In this document: piece after piece, positions 1-5,309 of the stretch
Layout: every line of letters begins with the position of its first letter
Position numbering within the stretch: position 1 is the stretch's first letter
NCBI GenBank assembly: GCA_022712335.1
Contig: JALAGR010000059.1
Location: 1 to 5,965 of the forward strand
Length of the DNA stretch: 5,965 bases
Source: Pediococcus sp.
GTDB lineage: Bacteria > Bacillota > Bacilli > Lactobacillales > Lactobacillaceae
Direction: 5' to 3'
Translations under genes and position numbers: made by a program
Notes under the pieces: generated by a model
The model's input: the letters and a program-made list of their open reading frames with translations, nothing else
Databases searched by the model: none
What the model was told of the DNA's origin: nothing

Positions 1-83
1 AAGTCGATTAAATATTCAAGTTCTTCTTTTGTAAAATCTTTTTCTGCAAGTAAACTTCTACCTTGAAATACACTAATAGTCAT
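1..83 (-). CDS. arcB: Ornithine carbamoyltransferase, N-terminal 27 codons only (runs off the left edge)
   Basis: Seen: an ATG at 83-81 opens a frame that stays open to the window edge and reads MTISVFQGRSLLAEKDFTKE followed by ELEYLID. This is the characteristic start of the catabolic ornithine carbamoyltransferase of lactic acid bacteria (FQGRS, AEKDFT, ELEYLID). Known of the family: a cytoplasmic enzyme that phosphorolyses citrulline to ornithine and carbamoyl phosphate in the arginine deiminase pathway. The carbamoyl-phosphate-binding STRTR motif and the HCLP loop lie beyond the edge, so the active site cannot be checked. It begins 18 nt after the arcA stop with no terminator between them, so it is almost certainly the second gene of an arcAB operon. 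Its ribosome binding site is only a GGGG run (96-93), 9 nt before the ATG, much weaker than that of arcA. Confidence 0.9.
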   Translation of the reverse strand, partial: MTISVFQGRSLLAEKDFTKEELEYLID

Positions 84-101
84 ATTTATCTACCCCAATT
101 T

Positions 102-1337
102 TTATTTTTTTAAATCTTCCCGAACAAGTGGCATACTCATACAACGTGGACCCCCACGACCGCGAGACAATTCACTTGAAAGAACCTCGATTACCTTAAT
201 GCCGTAGCTACGTAACTTTTCGTTAGAAACATAATTACGATCGTATGTAACAACTACACCAGGTGCGATTGCTAAAGTATTTGAACCATCATTCCATTGT
301 TCTCTAGGTGCAACGATTGCATCTCCACCACCACAAGGAATTAATGTTAGTTCTGAAACTCCTAGAGCTTCTTTCAAAACTTTTTCCAAATCTGTACGAT
401 GCGTGATCTTAATTCCATCGTTTCCATCAGGTTCTAAGATATAGGTATCGACCATACCACCTTCACCTTGAATACCTGGATGAATTGTAAATTTGTCATA
501 ATCAATCATTGTAAATACTGTATCGAGATGCATCATGGCATGGTTATGTGGAATTTTAATTGCAAGAATTTTTTCGAATCCGCTATGATTCTTAAATAGT
601 TCCAAAGCAAGTTCTTCGATTGATTGAGCCGAAGTTCTTTGTGAAATACCAATAGCGATAACCTTGTCACTCAAAATTAATTCATCTCCACCTTCCATAC
701 GGTCGAGATGGTTACGGTCACGCCAGATACTTGCTCCTTGGTCTGCAAAGCGTGGATGGTGTTGCATAATAACTTCCATGAACATTGATTCTCTTTGACG
801 AGCTTCATATGTCATTCTGTTAATTGTTAAACCGTCACCCATCGATGCTGCAGGGTCGCGAGTAAAGTATAGGTTAGGCATTGAATCCATATAGAATGGA
901 TATTCATCATCACTGCTAACATCAATTAATGCATTAGATTTCACATCGATTTCGTTCGTACGAACCCCAGCCATGATTTTTTCAACCATGTCTAATGTCG
1001 ACATGCTTCCTAAATATTCTTTTAATGCTGCTGTTACCATTGCTGATTTAATATTTGATTCAGCTAGCATTTTGTCTAAAAATTCGCTCTTAACATCGCC
1101 AGCATCAATAGCTTCTGCTGCTAAGTTTTCTAAATAAAGCACTTCAACCCCGTTGTCTTGTAAAGCTTTAGCGAAGTAGTCATGTTCTTTTTGAATTGTT
1201 GGTAGGTAAGGTATGTCATCAAACAAAAGCCGGTACATAATATCTGGTGTAATGTTTTCAACTTCCTTACCCGGACGCTTCAAAAGTACAGTTTTCAGCT
1301 TCCCGATTTCGGAATTTACGTGAATTGGACTTGTCAT
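102..1337 (-). CDS. arcA: Arginine deiminase
   Basis: Hydrolyses L-arginine to L-citrulline and ammonia, the first step of the cytoplasmic arginine deiminase route, which yields ATP and raises pH. The 411-residue product is full length for the family. The guanidino-group-modifying fold is marked by FTRDP with Asp161, MEGGDE from 214 (Glu215, Asp218), HLDTVF with His270 and Asp272, and the C-terminal [12 protein letters not shown] with the nucleophile Cys399; all expected catalytic positions are present. The N-terminus ([19 protein letters not shown]) is typical of lactobacilli. The start is supported by an AAGGAGG ribosome binding site at 1352-1346, 8 nt before the ATG. It is first in the operon with arcB 18 nt downstream. 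Its own promoter carries a cre and a Crp/Fnr-type site, which fits repression by sugar and activation by an ArcR-like protein. No frameshift or missing residue is seen. Confidence 0.98.
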   Translation of the reverse strand: MTSPIHVNSEIGKLKTVLLKRPGKEVENITPDIMYRLLFDDIPYLPTIQKEHDYFAKALQDNGVEVLYLENLAAEAIDAGDVKSEFLDKMLAESNIKSAMVTAALKEYLGSMSTLDMVEKIMAGVRTNEIDVKSNALIDVSSDDEYPFYMDSMPNLYFTRDPAASMGDGLTINRMTYEARQRESMFMEVIMQHHPRFADQGASIWRDRNHLDRMEGGDELILSDKVIAIGISQRTSAQSIEELALELFKNHSGFEKILAIKIPHNHAMMHLDTVFTMIDYDKFTIHPGIQGEGGMVDTYILEPDGNDGIKITHRTDLEKVLKEALGVSELTLIPCGGGDAIVAPREQWNDGSNTLAIAPGVVVTYDRNYVSNEKLRSYGIKVIEVLSSELSRGRGGPRCMSMPLVREDLKK

Positions 1338-1367
1338 TCAAATTACCTCCTTCTTGATTACGAGTTC

Positions 1368-1396
1368 ACTATATCGCCCTCGGAAAACGCTTTCAG
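1368..1396 (-). promoter_or_regulatory. Predicted sigma-A promoter of the arc operon
   Basis: On the minus strand, -35 CTGAAA (1396-1391, 4 of 6 matches) and -10 TATAGT (1373-1368, 5 of 6) are separated by an ideal 17 nt. Transcription would start near 1361, giving a leader of about 24 nt that includes the strong arcA ribosome binding site. The weak -35 and the upstream activator-like site fit a promoter that needs help to fire. The start site is inferred, not measured. Confidence 0.65.
1382..1395 (-). promoter_or_regulatory. cre site (CcpA operator) in the arc promoter
   Basis: Minus-strand TGAAAGCGTTTTCC matches the cre consensus TGWAANCGNTNWCA at 13 of 14 positions; only the last base differs. 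It overlaps the predicted -35 and the spacer, where bound CcpA with HPr-Ser-P would block RNA polymerase. Carbon catabolite repression of arc operons is established in lactobacilli; its action at this copy is inferred. Confidence 0.75.
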
Positions 1397-1404
1397 TGTG
1401 GTTC

Positions 1405-1421
1405 TAACATTCCAAATGTTA
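1405..1421. repeat. Perfect 7-bp inverted repeat upstream of the arc promoter
   Basis: Plus strand TAACATT-CCA-AATGTTA, a perfect dyad with a 3-nt centre. It lies between the Crp/Fnr-type site and the -35 and shares 5 bp (1417-1421) with that site, so two proteins might compete or one might occupy an extended site. It does not resemble an ARG box (TGAAT/ATTCA). The binding protein, if any, is unknown. Confidence 0.4.
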
Positions 1422-1432
1422 AGGATTTCACA
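1417..1432 (-). promoter_or_regulatory. Crp/Fnr-family (ArcR-type) activator site
   Basis: Minus strand TGTGA-AATCCT-TAACA matches the Crp-type dyad TGTGA-N6-TCACA at 9 of 10 defined positions. Its centre is about 63 nt upstream of the predicted transcript start, near the classic class I activator position of -61.5. ArcR, a Crp/Fnr-family activator, is often encoded with arc genes in lactic acid bacteria and bacilli. An outer repeat TGTTAA/TTAACA (1438-1433 and 1422-1417) adds further symmetry. Confidence 0.55.
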
Positions 1433-1504
1433 TTAACAGTAAAATACTCCTCCAAACGCTGATTTAATAAGCTTTTAAAAACTTAAAATTTTTTGTTTTT
1501 TTGT

Positions 1505-1539
1505 AAAAAAAAAGACATCGGATTTAAAATCCGATGTCT
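1505..1539 (-). terminator. Rho-independent terminator of pepF
   Basis: The two 12-nt arms GACATCGGATTT and AAATCCGATGTC (1514-1525 and 1527-1538, plus strand) are perfectly complementary around a single central base; in practice the loop would be 3-5 nt. On the minus strand the stem is followed at once by nine T residues (1513-1505). It starts 14 nt after the pepF stop codon. The plus-strand side has no T run, so it works in one direction. It separates pepF from the arc operon. Confidence 0.95.
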
Positions 1540-1552
1540 CTTAACTTAAGCT

Positions 1553-3352
1553 TTATAAAATTTGTTTTAATTCTTCAACTTCTTCGCCGAATAATTTGAA
1601 AGCGTGGTCTAAGTAATCTCGTTTTGTCACATCCACACCAGCTTTTTTTACAATTTCAACTGGATAATCACTTGCACCAGCTGATAAGAACTTTTTATAA
1701 TTTTCTAGTGCGCCTGGTTTTCCAGAAATAATATCGTCTGCCAATGCTGTAGCAATTGCTTTTGATGTAGCGTATTGATAAACATAATAATCGTAGTAGA
1801 AATGTGGAATTTGCGCCCATGTATCATCTTTCCAAGGTAGATCGGATACAGCATCCCCATTGTATTCTTTGAACAATCCATTAAATTTGTCAGCCATCAA
1901 ATCAGGAGTTAAAGTCGTGCCTTTGGCATCTTCTGTGTAGATAAAGTGTTCAAATTCCGCAAAAAGTGTTTGGCGATATACCGTACCAATGAAATTATCC
2001 ACATCTTGCGTCAAAATGAAGGCTTTTATTTTCGGGTCATCTGCATATTTTTCTAACATGTAATGATTTAATAAACTTTCGTTTAAAGTCGATGCAATTT
2101 CTGCAATAAAAATTGGATATTGTGAATACCAGAAAGGCTGCGCTTTATCCGTGTAAACACTCTGGAGAGCGTGTCCAGATTCATGTGCTAACGTCGAAGT
2201 ACTATCATAAATGTCATTCCAATTTAACAAAATATATGGATGAACGCCATAAACATCGTCTTCATAACCACCGCTGCGTTTTCCTTTATTTTCGGCAGCA
2301 TCAATCCAACGTTGTTCAAATTCTTCTTGAAGATACTCCTGATAGTCCTTACCTAATGGAGCAAGTGCCTCCATTGTCGCCTTTTTGCCCTCTTCAAACG
2401 CTAAACTTAACTTAGCGTCCGCAACTAATGGAACATGACGGTCAAATTGATACATTTGATCTAAGCCCAAAAATTCTTTTCGGAAAGCATAGTAATCATG
2501 CATTAAATCTAAATGTTCATGCGTCGTATTAATCAACGTATCATAAACTGCTTCGGGGATTTTTTGATCCGCTAAATTCATTTGACGCGCACTATCAAAA
2601 TGCCTGATTTCTGCCATAATATTTTGGGCATGTACATGACTCTTAAGTGTCGCTCCAAATGTATTACGCATTGAACGATACGCTTTAGCAACTTGTTTAC
2701 TAGCACGCATTCGCATGTCTTGATCAGCAGATGTAGCAAACTCGCTGGCAGTAGCATTCGTCAACTGCACCTCTTCACCATTTTCATCTTTAATCATCCC
2801 AAAATCTAAATCAGCGTCATCCAATTTGGAAGAAATATCAGATGCATCATCAATAGCTGGTTGAAGTTGCGCCAAAATTTTTTCCTCAGCAGGAGAAAGT
2901 GTATGCGCAGCTTGCTCCTGAATCCGGCGTAAATTAAATTCGTATTGCTTCAATTCTGGCTCATCCGCTAAAAACTGTTCTAACTGATGAGTTGTTAGTT
3001 GCGTTACCTTTGGATCATAAAATGATACCGCAGCTTCCCATTTATTAACGATCAGCAGCGCTTGATTCATTAAATCATTTCCGTGTGGATCTGCAGTGTC
3101 ACCGTCATTTACTCGGGCTGCATAGCCATACACTTTTAAAAGTAATTCTTCACTACCATACAATAACTTCGTTAGTGCTAGCAATTGACTTGCACTGTCT
3201 GTTGCGTTTTCTGTAAATGCCTGAATCTTCACAATTTCATCTTCGACTTGTTGAATTGCTTGTTTAAATTCCGCTTCGGTTGCGAAAATGTCCGCTACGT
3301 TCCAAGTTAATTCTTCTAGAACTTCCGCACGCGTTGGTTGTTTTTTTGCCAT
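1553..3352 (-). CDS. pepF: Oligoendopeptidase F (M3B zinc metallopeptidase)
   Basis: Cytoplasmic zinc endopeptidase that cuts oligopeptides (typically about 7-17 residues) brought in by peptide transporters or released by protein turnover. The 599-residue length matches PepF proteins. The thermolysin-like site HESGH is at 390-394 (zinc ligands His390 and His394, catalytic base Glu391), with the third zinc ligand Glu418 in AEIAST, 24 residues after His394, the M3 spacing. The conserved C-terminal block HFYYDYYVYQYATSKA (517-532) supplies substrate-binding tyrosines. The helical N-terminal half (about 1-200) is the oligopeptidase F N domain. There is no signal peptide or membrane segment. The start is fixed by AGGAGG at 3365-3360, 7 nt before the ATG. 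It lies 65 nt after the 155-aa gene with no terminator between, so co-transcription is possible, though a weak internal promoter can also be drawn. Confidence 0.97.
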   Translation of the reverse strand: MAKKQPTRAEVLEELTWNVADIFATEAEFKQAIQQVEDEIVKIQAFTENATDSASQLLALTKLLYGSEELLLKVYGYAARVNDGDTADPHGNDLMNQALLIVNKWEAAVSFYDPKVTQLTTHQLEQFLADEPELKQYEFNLRRIQEQAAHTLSPAEEKILAQLQPAIDDASDISSKLDDADLDFGMIKDENGEEVQLTNATASEFATSADQDMRMRASKQVAKAYRSMRNTFGATLKSHVHAQNIMAEIRHFDSARQMNLADQKIPEAVYDTLINTTHEHLDLMHDYYAFRKEFLGLDQMYQFDRHVPLVADAKLSLAFEEGKKATMEALAPLGKDYQEYLQEEFEQRWIDAAENKGKRSGGYEDDVYGVHPYILLNWNDIYDSTSTLAHESGHALQSVYTDKAQPFWYSQYPIFIAEIASTLNESLLNHYMLEKYADDPKIKAFILTQDVDNFIGTVYRQTLFAEFEHFIYTEDAKGTTLTPDLMADKFNGLFKEYNGDAVSDLPWKDDTWAQIPHFYYDYYVYQYATSKAIATALADDIISGKPGALENYKKFLSAGASDYPVEIVKKAGVDVTKRDYLDHAFKLFGEEVEELKQIL

Positions 3353-3380
3353 TTAAATTCCTCCTAATGCTATTGTTTCC

Positions 3381-3408
3381 ATTTTACAACTTCCAAAGCT
3401 TTACACAA
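3381..3408 (-). promoter_or_regulatory. Possible weak promoter directly ahead of pepF
   Basis: Minus strand TTGTGT (3408-3403, only the TTG matches) and TAAAAT (3386-3381, 5 of 6) are 16 nt apart in the 65-nt gap before pepF. The start would be near 3374, about 22 nt before the ATG. The -10 is good and the -35 poor, so this may be chance in AT-rich DNA. Confidence 0.3.
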
Positions 3409-3417
3409 ATCGGACTA

Positions 3418-3885
3418 CTAATTAACAGGAATCGCACAAACATTTCGCTGTACTAAAATCTGATTAATTTGCTCAATATCAAATCCTTCAAGAGTAGCTA
3501 AATCTTCAGTCGTTGGATCAGCTTTTAGCATTGCTCCCAAAGTAACGGGCAAATTACTTGGTTGATATGCCATTACCGTCGCTAAGCATGCTGATAACAT
3601 CGGTCCATCACCATTTTGAATCTCCCATTTTTCACCGATCTCATCAGCTAAAACAGGAACTAGTTGATCCAGATGCATCGAAGGGTAAAACCAAAAATTT
3701 AACGCTCGGTCTCGCAAGTATTCGTCAATTTCCCATTCATCTCTTGTCTGTGAATCAAACGTGTCATCGATCCCACATGCGATAATTTCTGCTAACCTTT
3801 TCTTAGCTGCAGGAACTGCATCCCTTCCGATTAAATTGGTCGCAACCTTCTTCAAATCTTCTAGATTATTTTTTGTTTTAAGCAT
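3418..3885 (-). CDS. Hypothetical protein, 155 aa, upstream of pepF
   Basis: I do not recognise this protein. It is almost certainly real: GGAGGAG at 3899-3893 lies 7 nt before the ATG, a promoter region precedes it, and codon usage and AT content match its neighbours. The product is soluble-looking, with no signal peptide or transmembrane segment. Residues 1-38 are basic and helical (KKVATNLIG, AAKKRLAEII). Next comes a strongly acidic stretch with an aromatic cluster (DEWEIDEYLRDRALNFWFYP, 49-68). An alanine/leucine-rich helix follows (about 95-107), and the C-terminal third ends in a short helical pair around LATLEGFDIEQINQILVQRN. Cysteines occur at 37, 100 and 150, with no paired CxxC metal site. 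Its place 65 nt before pepF suggests a shared transcript but does not establish a function in peptide use. A cre site over its predicted start suggests carbon-source control. Confidence 0.85.
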   Translation of the reverse strand: MLKTKNNLEDLKKVATNLIGRDAVPAAKKRLAEIIACGIDDTFDSQTRDEWEIDEYLRDRALNFWFYPSMHLDQLVPVLADEIGEKWEIQNGDGPMLSACLATVMAYQPSNLPVTLGAMLKADPTTEDLATLEGFDIEQINQILVQRNVCAIPVN

Positions 3886-3913
3886 TAGCCTACTCCTCCG
3901 TTCATCACTTTAT

Positions 3914-3927
3914 TGTTCACGCTTTCA
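3914..3927 (-). promoter_or_regulatory. cre site (CcpA operator) upstream of the 155-aa gene and pepF
   Basis: Minus strand TGAAAGCGTGAACA matches TGWAANCGNTNWCA at 13 of 14 positions (G replaces T at position 10) and has the favourable flanking A on both sides. It begins at the downstream end of the -10 and covers the expected transcript start, a position where CcpA represses. Confidence 0.6.
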
Positions 3928-3934
3928 TTGTATA
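3927..3934 (-). promoter_or_regulatory. -10 region of the likely promoter for the 155-aa gene
   Basis: Minus strand TATACAAT holds two overlapping -10 hexamers (TATACA and TACAAT). The best -35 candidate, TTGATA at 3960-3955, is 20 nt away, longer than ideal; nothing convincing sits at 17 nt. A start near 3920-3925 would give a leader of roughly 35-40 nt before the ATG at 3885. A promoter is expected here because the MFS gene upstream ends in a strong terminator. Confidence 0.5.
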
Positions 3935-3960
3935 ACTTTTTCAACAAATAAATATATCAA

Positions 3961-3979
3961 TTCGAACTATTTTTCGAAC
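3961..3979. repeat. Direct repeat TTCGAAC x2, including a LexA-box-like dyad
   Basis: TTCGAAC occurs at 3961-3967 and again at 3973-3979, 12 nt apart. The core TTCGAA is self-complementary, so the pair also forms a dyad. Within it, CGAAC-TATT-TTTCG (3963-3976) matches the Gram-positive SOS box CGAAC-N4-GTTCG at 9 of 10 positions. It lies roughly 40-55 nt upstream of the predicted start of the 155-aa gene. The missing G is in a conserved half-site position, so LexA binding is doubtful. Confidence 0.3.
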
Positions 3980-3991
3980 AGAATTGTCTAC

Positions 3992-4029
3992 AAAAAAAGC
4001 TGTGATAAAGGTTACCCTTCACCACAGCT
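3992..4029 (-). terminator. Rho-independent terminator of the MFS gene
   Basis: The transcript can form a continuous 14-bp stem (arms 4029-4016 and 4011-3998) with two internal G-U pairs, closed by a GUAA tetraloop of the stable GNRA type, and followed by seven U residues (3998-3992, the first U also closing the stem base). The outer arms AGCTGTG and CACAGCT are perfectly complementary. It begins 6 nt after the stop codon, so read-through into the 155-aa gene should be low. Confidence 0.95.
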
Positions 4030-4035
4030 CGTTAT

Positions 4036-5211
4036 CTATCGTGCTTCTCTTTTCATTACATGTCCCACAATGAACGTAATACCGTAAGATATAAACAAAA
4101 TCACAGCAACAATCATGTATGGAATATGCGTATTGTAATCCATTAACATACCGGCAATAATTGGTCCGATTACGTTTCCGACACTAGTTAGTGACATGTT
4201 CAATCCGTTGATCAAGCCTTGATTATCTTTGCCCTCTTTAGTTAATAACGTAGTAATTGCTGGTCGTAAAACGTCGAATGCTGAGAAAACTACCAACGTT
4301 GCAATAATTACTTCAATTTGCGTATGCGCTTGGGTAATCCAGAAAACGAAGATCGCTCCAATTAAGAAACATGCCCCAATCAACCGTACTTCCCCCATTT
4401 TACGAACTAAGAAATCAAAAATGAATACCTGCAAAATCAATGAGAAAATTCCGTTAAACGTTAGAACTAATGCAATTGTTCCCAGATCGAAATGGAAAAC
4501 TTGATTTACATAAATACTGTAAATACTTTCAAATCCTTGTAGCCCAAATGCAGCAACAAAAATCATCGTGAATAAAATTATCAATGGTGCCGTCAACACA
4601 CTCTTCAATGCGCTAGGCTTAGTGATTTCTGTCATTTCAGCTTCTTCTACTTTGACTTCCGTCTTTGGCATGACTAAATGCGTAAATACCGTCGCAACTA
4701 GTCCTAAAGCTGCTGCTGCCCAGAATGGCGTCTTGTAGTTAATATTGGCTAACATTCCGCCCAAACCTGGACCTAGAATCAAACCACCACTAAATGCTGC
4801 TGAAATCCATCCAATTACTTTCGCTCTTTGTGCCGTTGTTGTGACATCGGAAGCTAGTGCCATTGATGTTGGAATAAACAAAGCCGCCGATACACCACCA
4901 ACGATTCTTGAAACGTTGAATAATAGCAGTGAATTCGAAAGTGCGAAAATCACTTCGGAAACCGCATAAAAGAATAATCCAGCTACAATCAATGGTTTCC
5001 GTCCAATTTTATCTGAAACCCGTCCAACTAATGGAGAAGCGACAAACTGCGAGAAAGCAAACAAAGCCGTCATAATCCCCATTTGAGTGGTGGAGTAATG
5101 ATAGTAATTTTTGATAAACGGTGTGACCGGTATGACTAGACCAATCCCCAAACAAATTAGAAAGTTTCCAGCGATTAAGATATATAGTGTCTTTCTGTTT
5201 TTTTCACTCAT
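4036..5211 (-). CDS. MFS transporter, DHA1-type drug:H+ antiporter family
   Basis: Integral membrane protein of 391 residues, normal for 12-helix MFS exporters. Hydrophobic segments run from about 8-30, 43-64, 74-93, 95-118, 131-155 and 161-181; then comes a charged central loop (about 182-207, with VKVEEAEMTE); then six more from about 208 to 385. Motif A, GRVSDKIGRKP, is at 63-73 after TM2. A motif B-like stretch NVSRIVGGVSAA has Arg102 in TM4. The antiporter motif C, GGLILGPGLGG, is at 142-152 in TM5, which marks exporters rather than uptake systems. These fit a proton-driven efflux pump of the TetA/NorA/Bmr type; the substrate cannot be told from sequence. GGAGGAG at 5228-5222, 10 nt before the ATG, supports the start. 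It appears monocistronic, with its own promoter region bearing a palindrome and a strong terminator. Confidence 0.92.
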   Translation of the reverse strand: MSEKNRKTLYILIAGNFLICLGIGLVIPVTPFIKNYYHYSTTQMGIMTALFAFSQFVASPLVGRVSDKIGRKPLIVAGLFFYAVSEVIFALSNSLLLFNVSRIVGGVSAALFIPTSMALASDVTTTAQRAKVIGWISAAFSGGLILGPGLGGMLANINYKTPFWAAAALGLVATVFTHLVMPKTEVKVEEAEMTEITKPSALKSVLTAPLIILFTMIFVAAFGLQGFESIYSIYVNQVFHFDLGTIALVLTFNGIFSLILQVFIFDFLVRKMGEVRLIGACFLIGAIFVFWITQAHTQIEVIIATLVVFSAFDVLRPAITTLLTKEGKDNQGLINGLNMSLTSVGNVIGPIIAGMLMDYNTHIPYMIVAVILFISYGITFIVGHVMKREAR

Positions 5212-5233
5212 TGCAATTCATCTCCTCCATTAT

Positions 5234-5262
5234 TTAATACATCTTACCATGGTAACACGCAA
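5234..5262 (-). promoter_or_regulatory. Candidate promoter of the MFS gene
   Basis: Two readings are possible. TTGCGT (5262-5257) and TATTAA (5239-5234) are 17 nt apart, but the start near 5227 would cut into the ribosome binding site. Alternatively the -10 is TAAGAT (5246-5241) with a poor -35 (TATTCA, 5268-5263, 16-nt spacing), giving a more normal 20-25 nt leader. Both place the 12-bp palindrome within the RNA polymerase site. Confidence 0.4.
5244..5255. promoter_or_regulatory. Perfect 12-bp palindrome TTACCATGGTAA, putative repressor operator
   Basis: The sequence equals its own reverse complement over 12 bp and sits between the candidate -35 and -10 of the efflux gene, about 33 nt before its start codon. 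Efflux genes are often governed by TetR-, MarR- or PadR-type repressors that bind such dyads. No regulator gene is in the window, so the binding protein is unknown. Confidence 0.5.
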
Positions 5263-5309
5263 TGAATAAAAAAGCTCAGATTCACTATTAGACCTTTACC
5301 AATGTCACT

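Noticed and set aside
1468..1500. AT-rich stretch with TAAG-N10-CTTA and poly-T/poly-A runs upstream of the arc regulatory sites
   Set aside because: Short repeats are expected by chance in such AT-rich DNA. It may act as an UP-like or bent region, but nothing specific supports that.
2113..2415. Plus-strand open frame of 100 codons inside pepF
   Set aside because: It lies wholly antisense to a well-supported catalytic gene (it covers the HESGH region), has no ribosome binding site, and its protein is low-complexity and resembles no family.
3761..4087. Plus-strand open frame of 108 codons across the gap between the 155-aa gene and the MFS gene
   Set aside because: It overlaps the end of two real genes, a terminator and a promoter on the other strand, and lacks a ribosome binding site. 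Its hydrophobic look comes from reading AT-rich DNA in antisense.
4229..4969. Plus-strand frames of 91 and 74 codons antisense to the MFS gene
   Set aside because: Both are shadows of the strongly coding transporter frame, without start signals or recognisable products.
5268..5296. Possible terminator after birA
   Set aside because: There are six Ts on the minus strand, but the preceding stem is short and interrupted (AAAG-TC against GA-CTTT with mismatches), so I do not call it a terminator.
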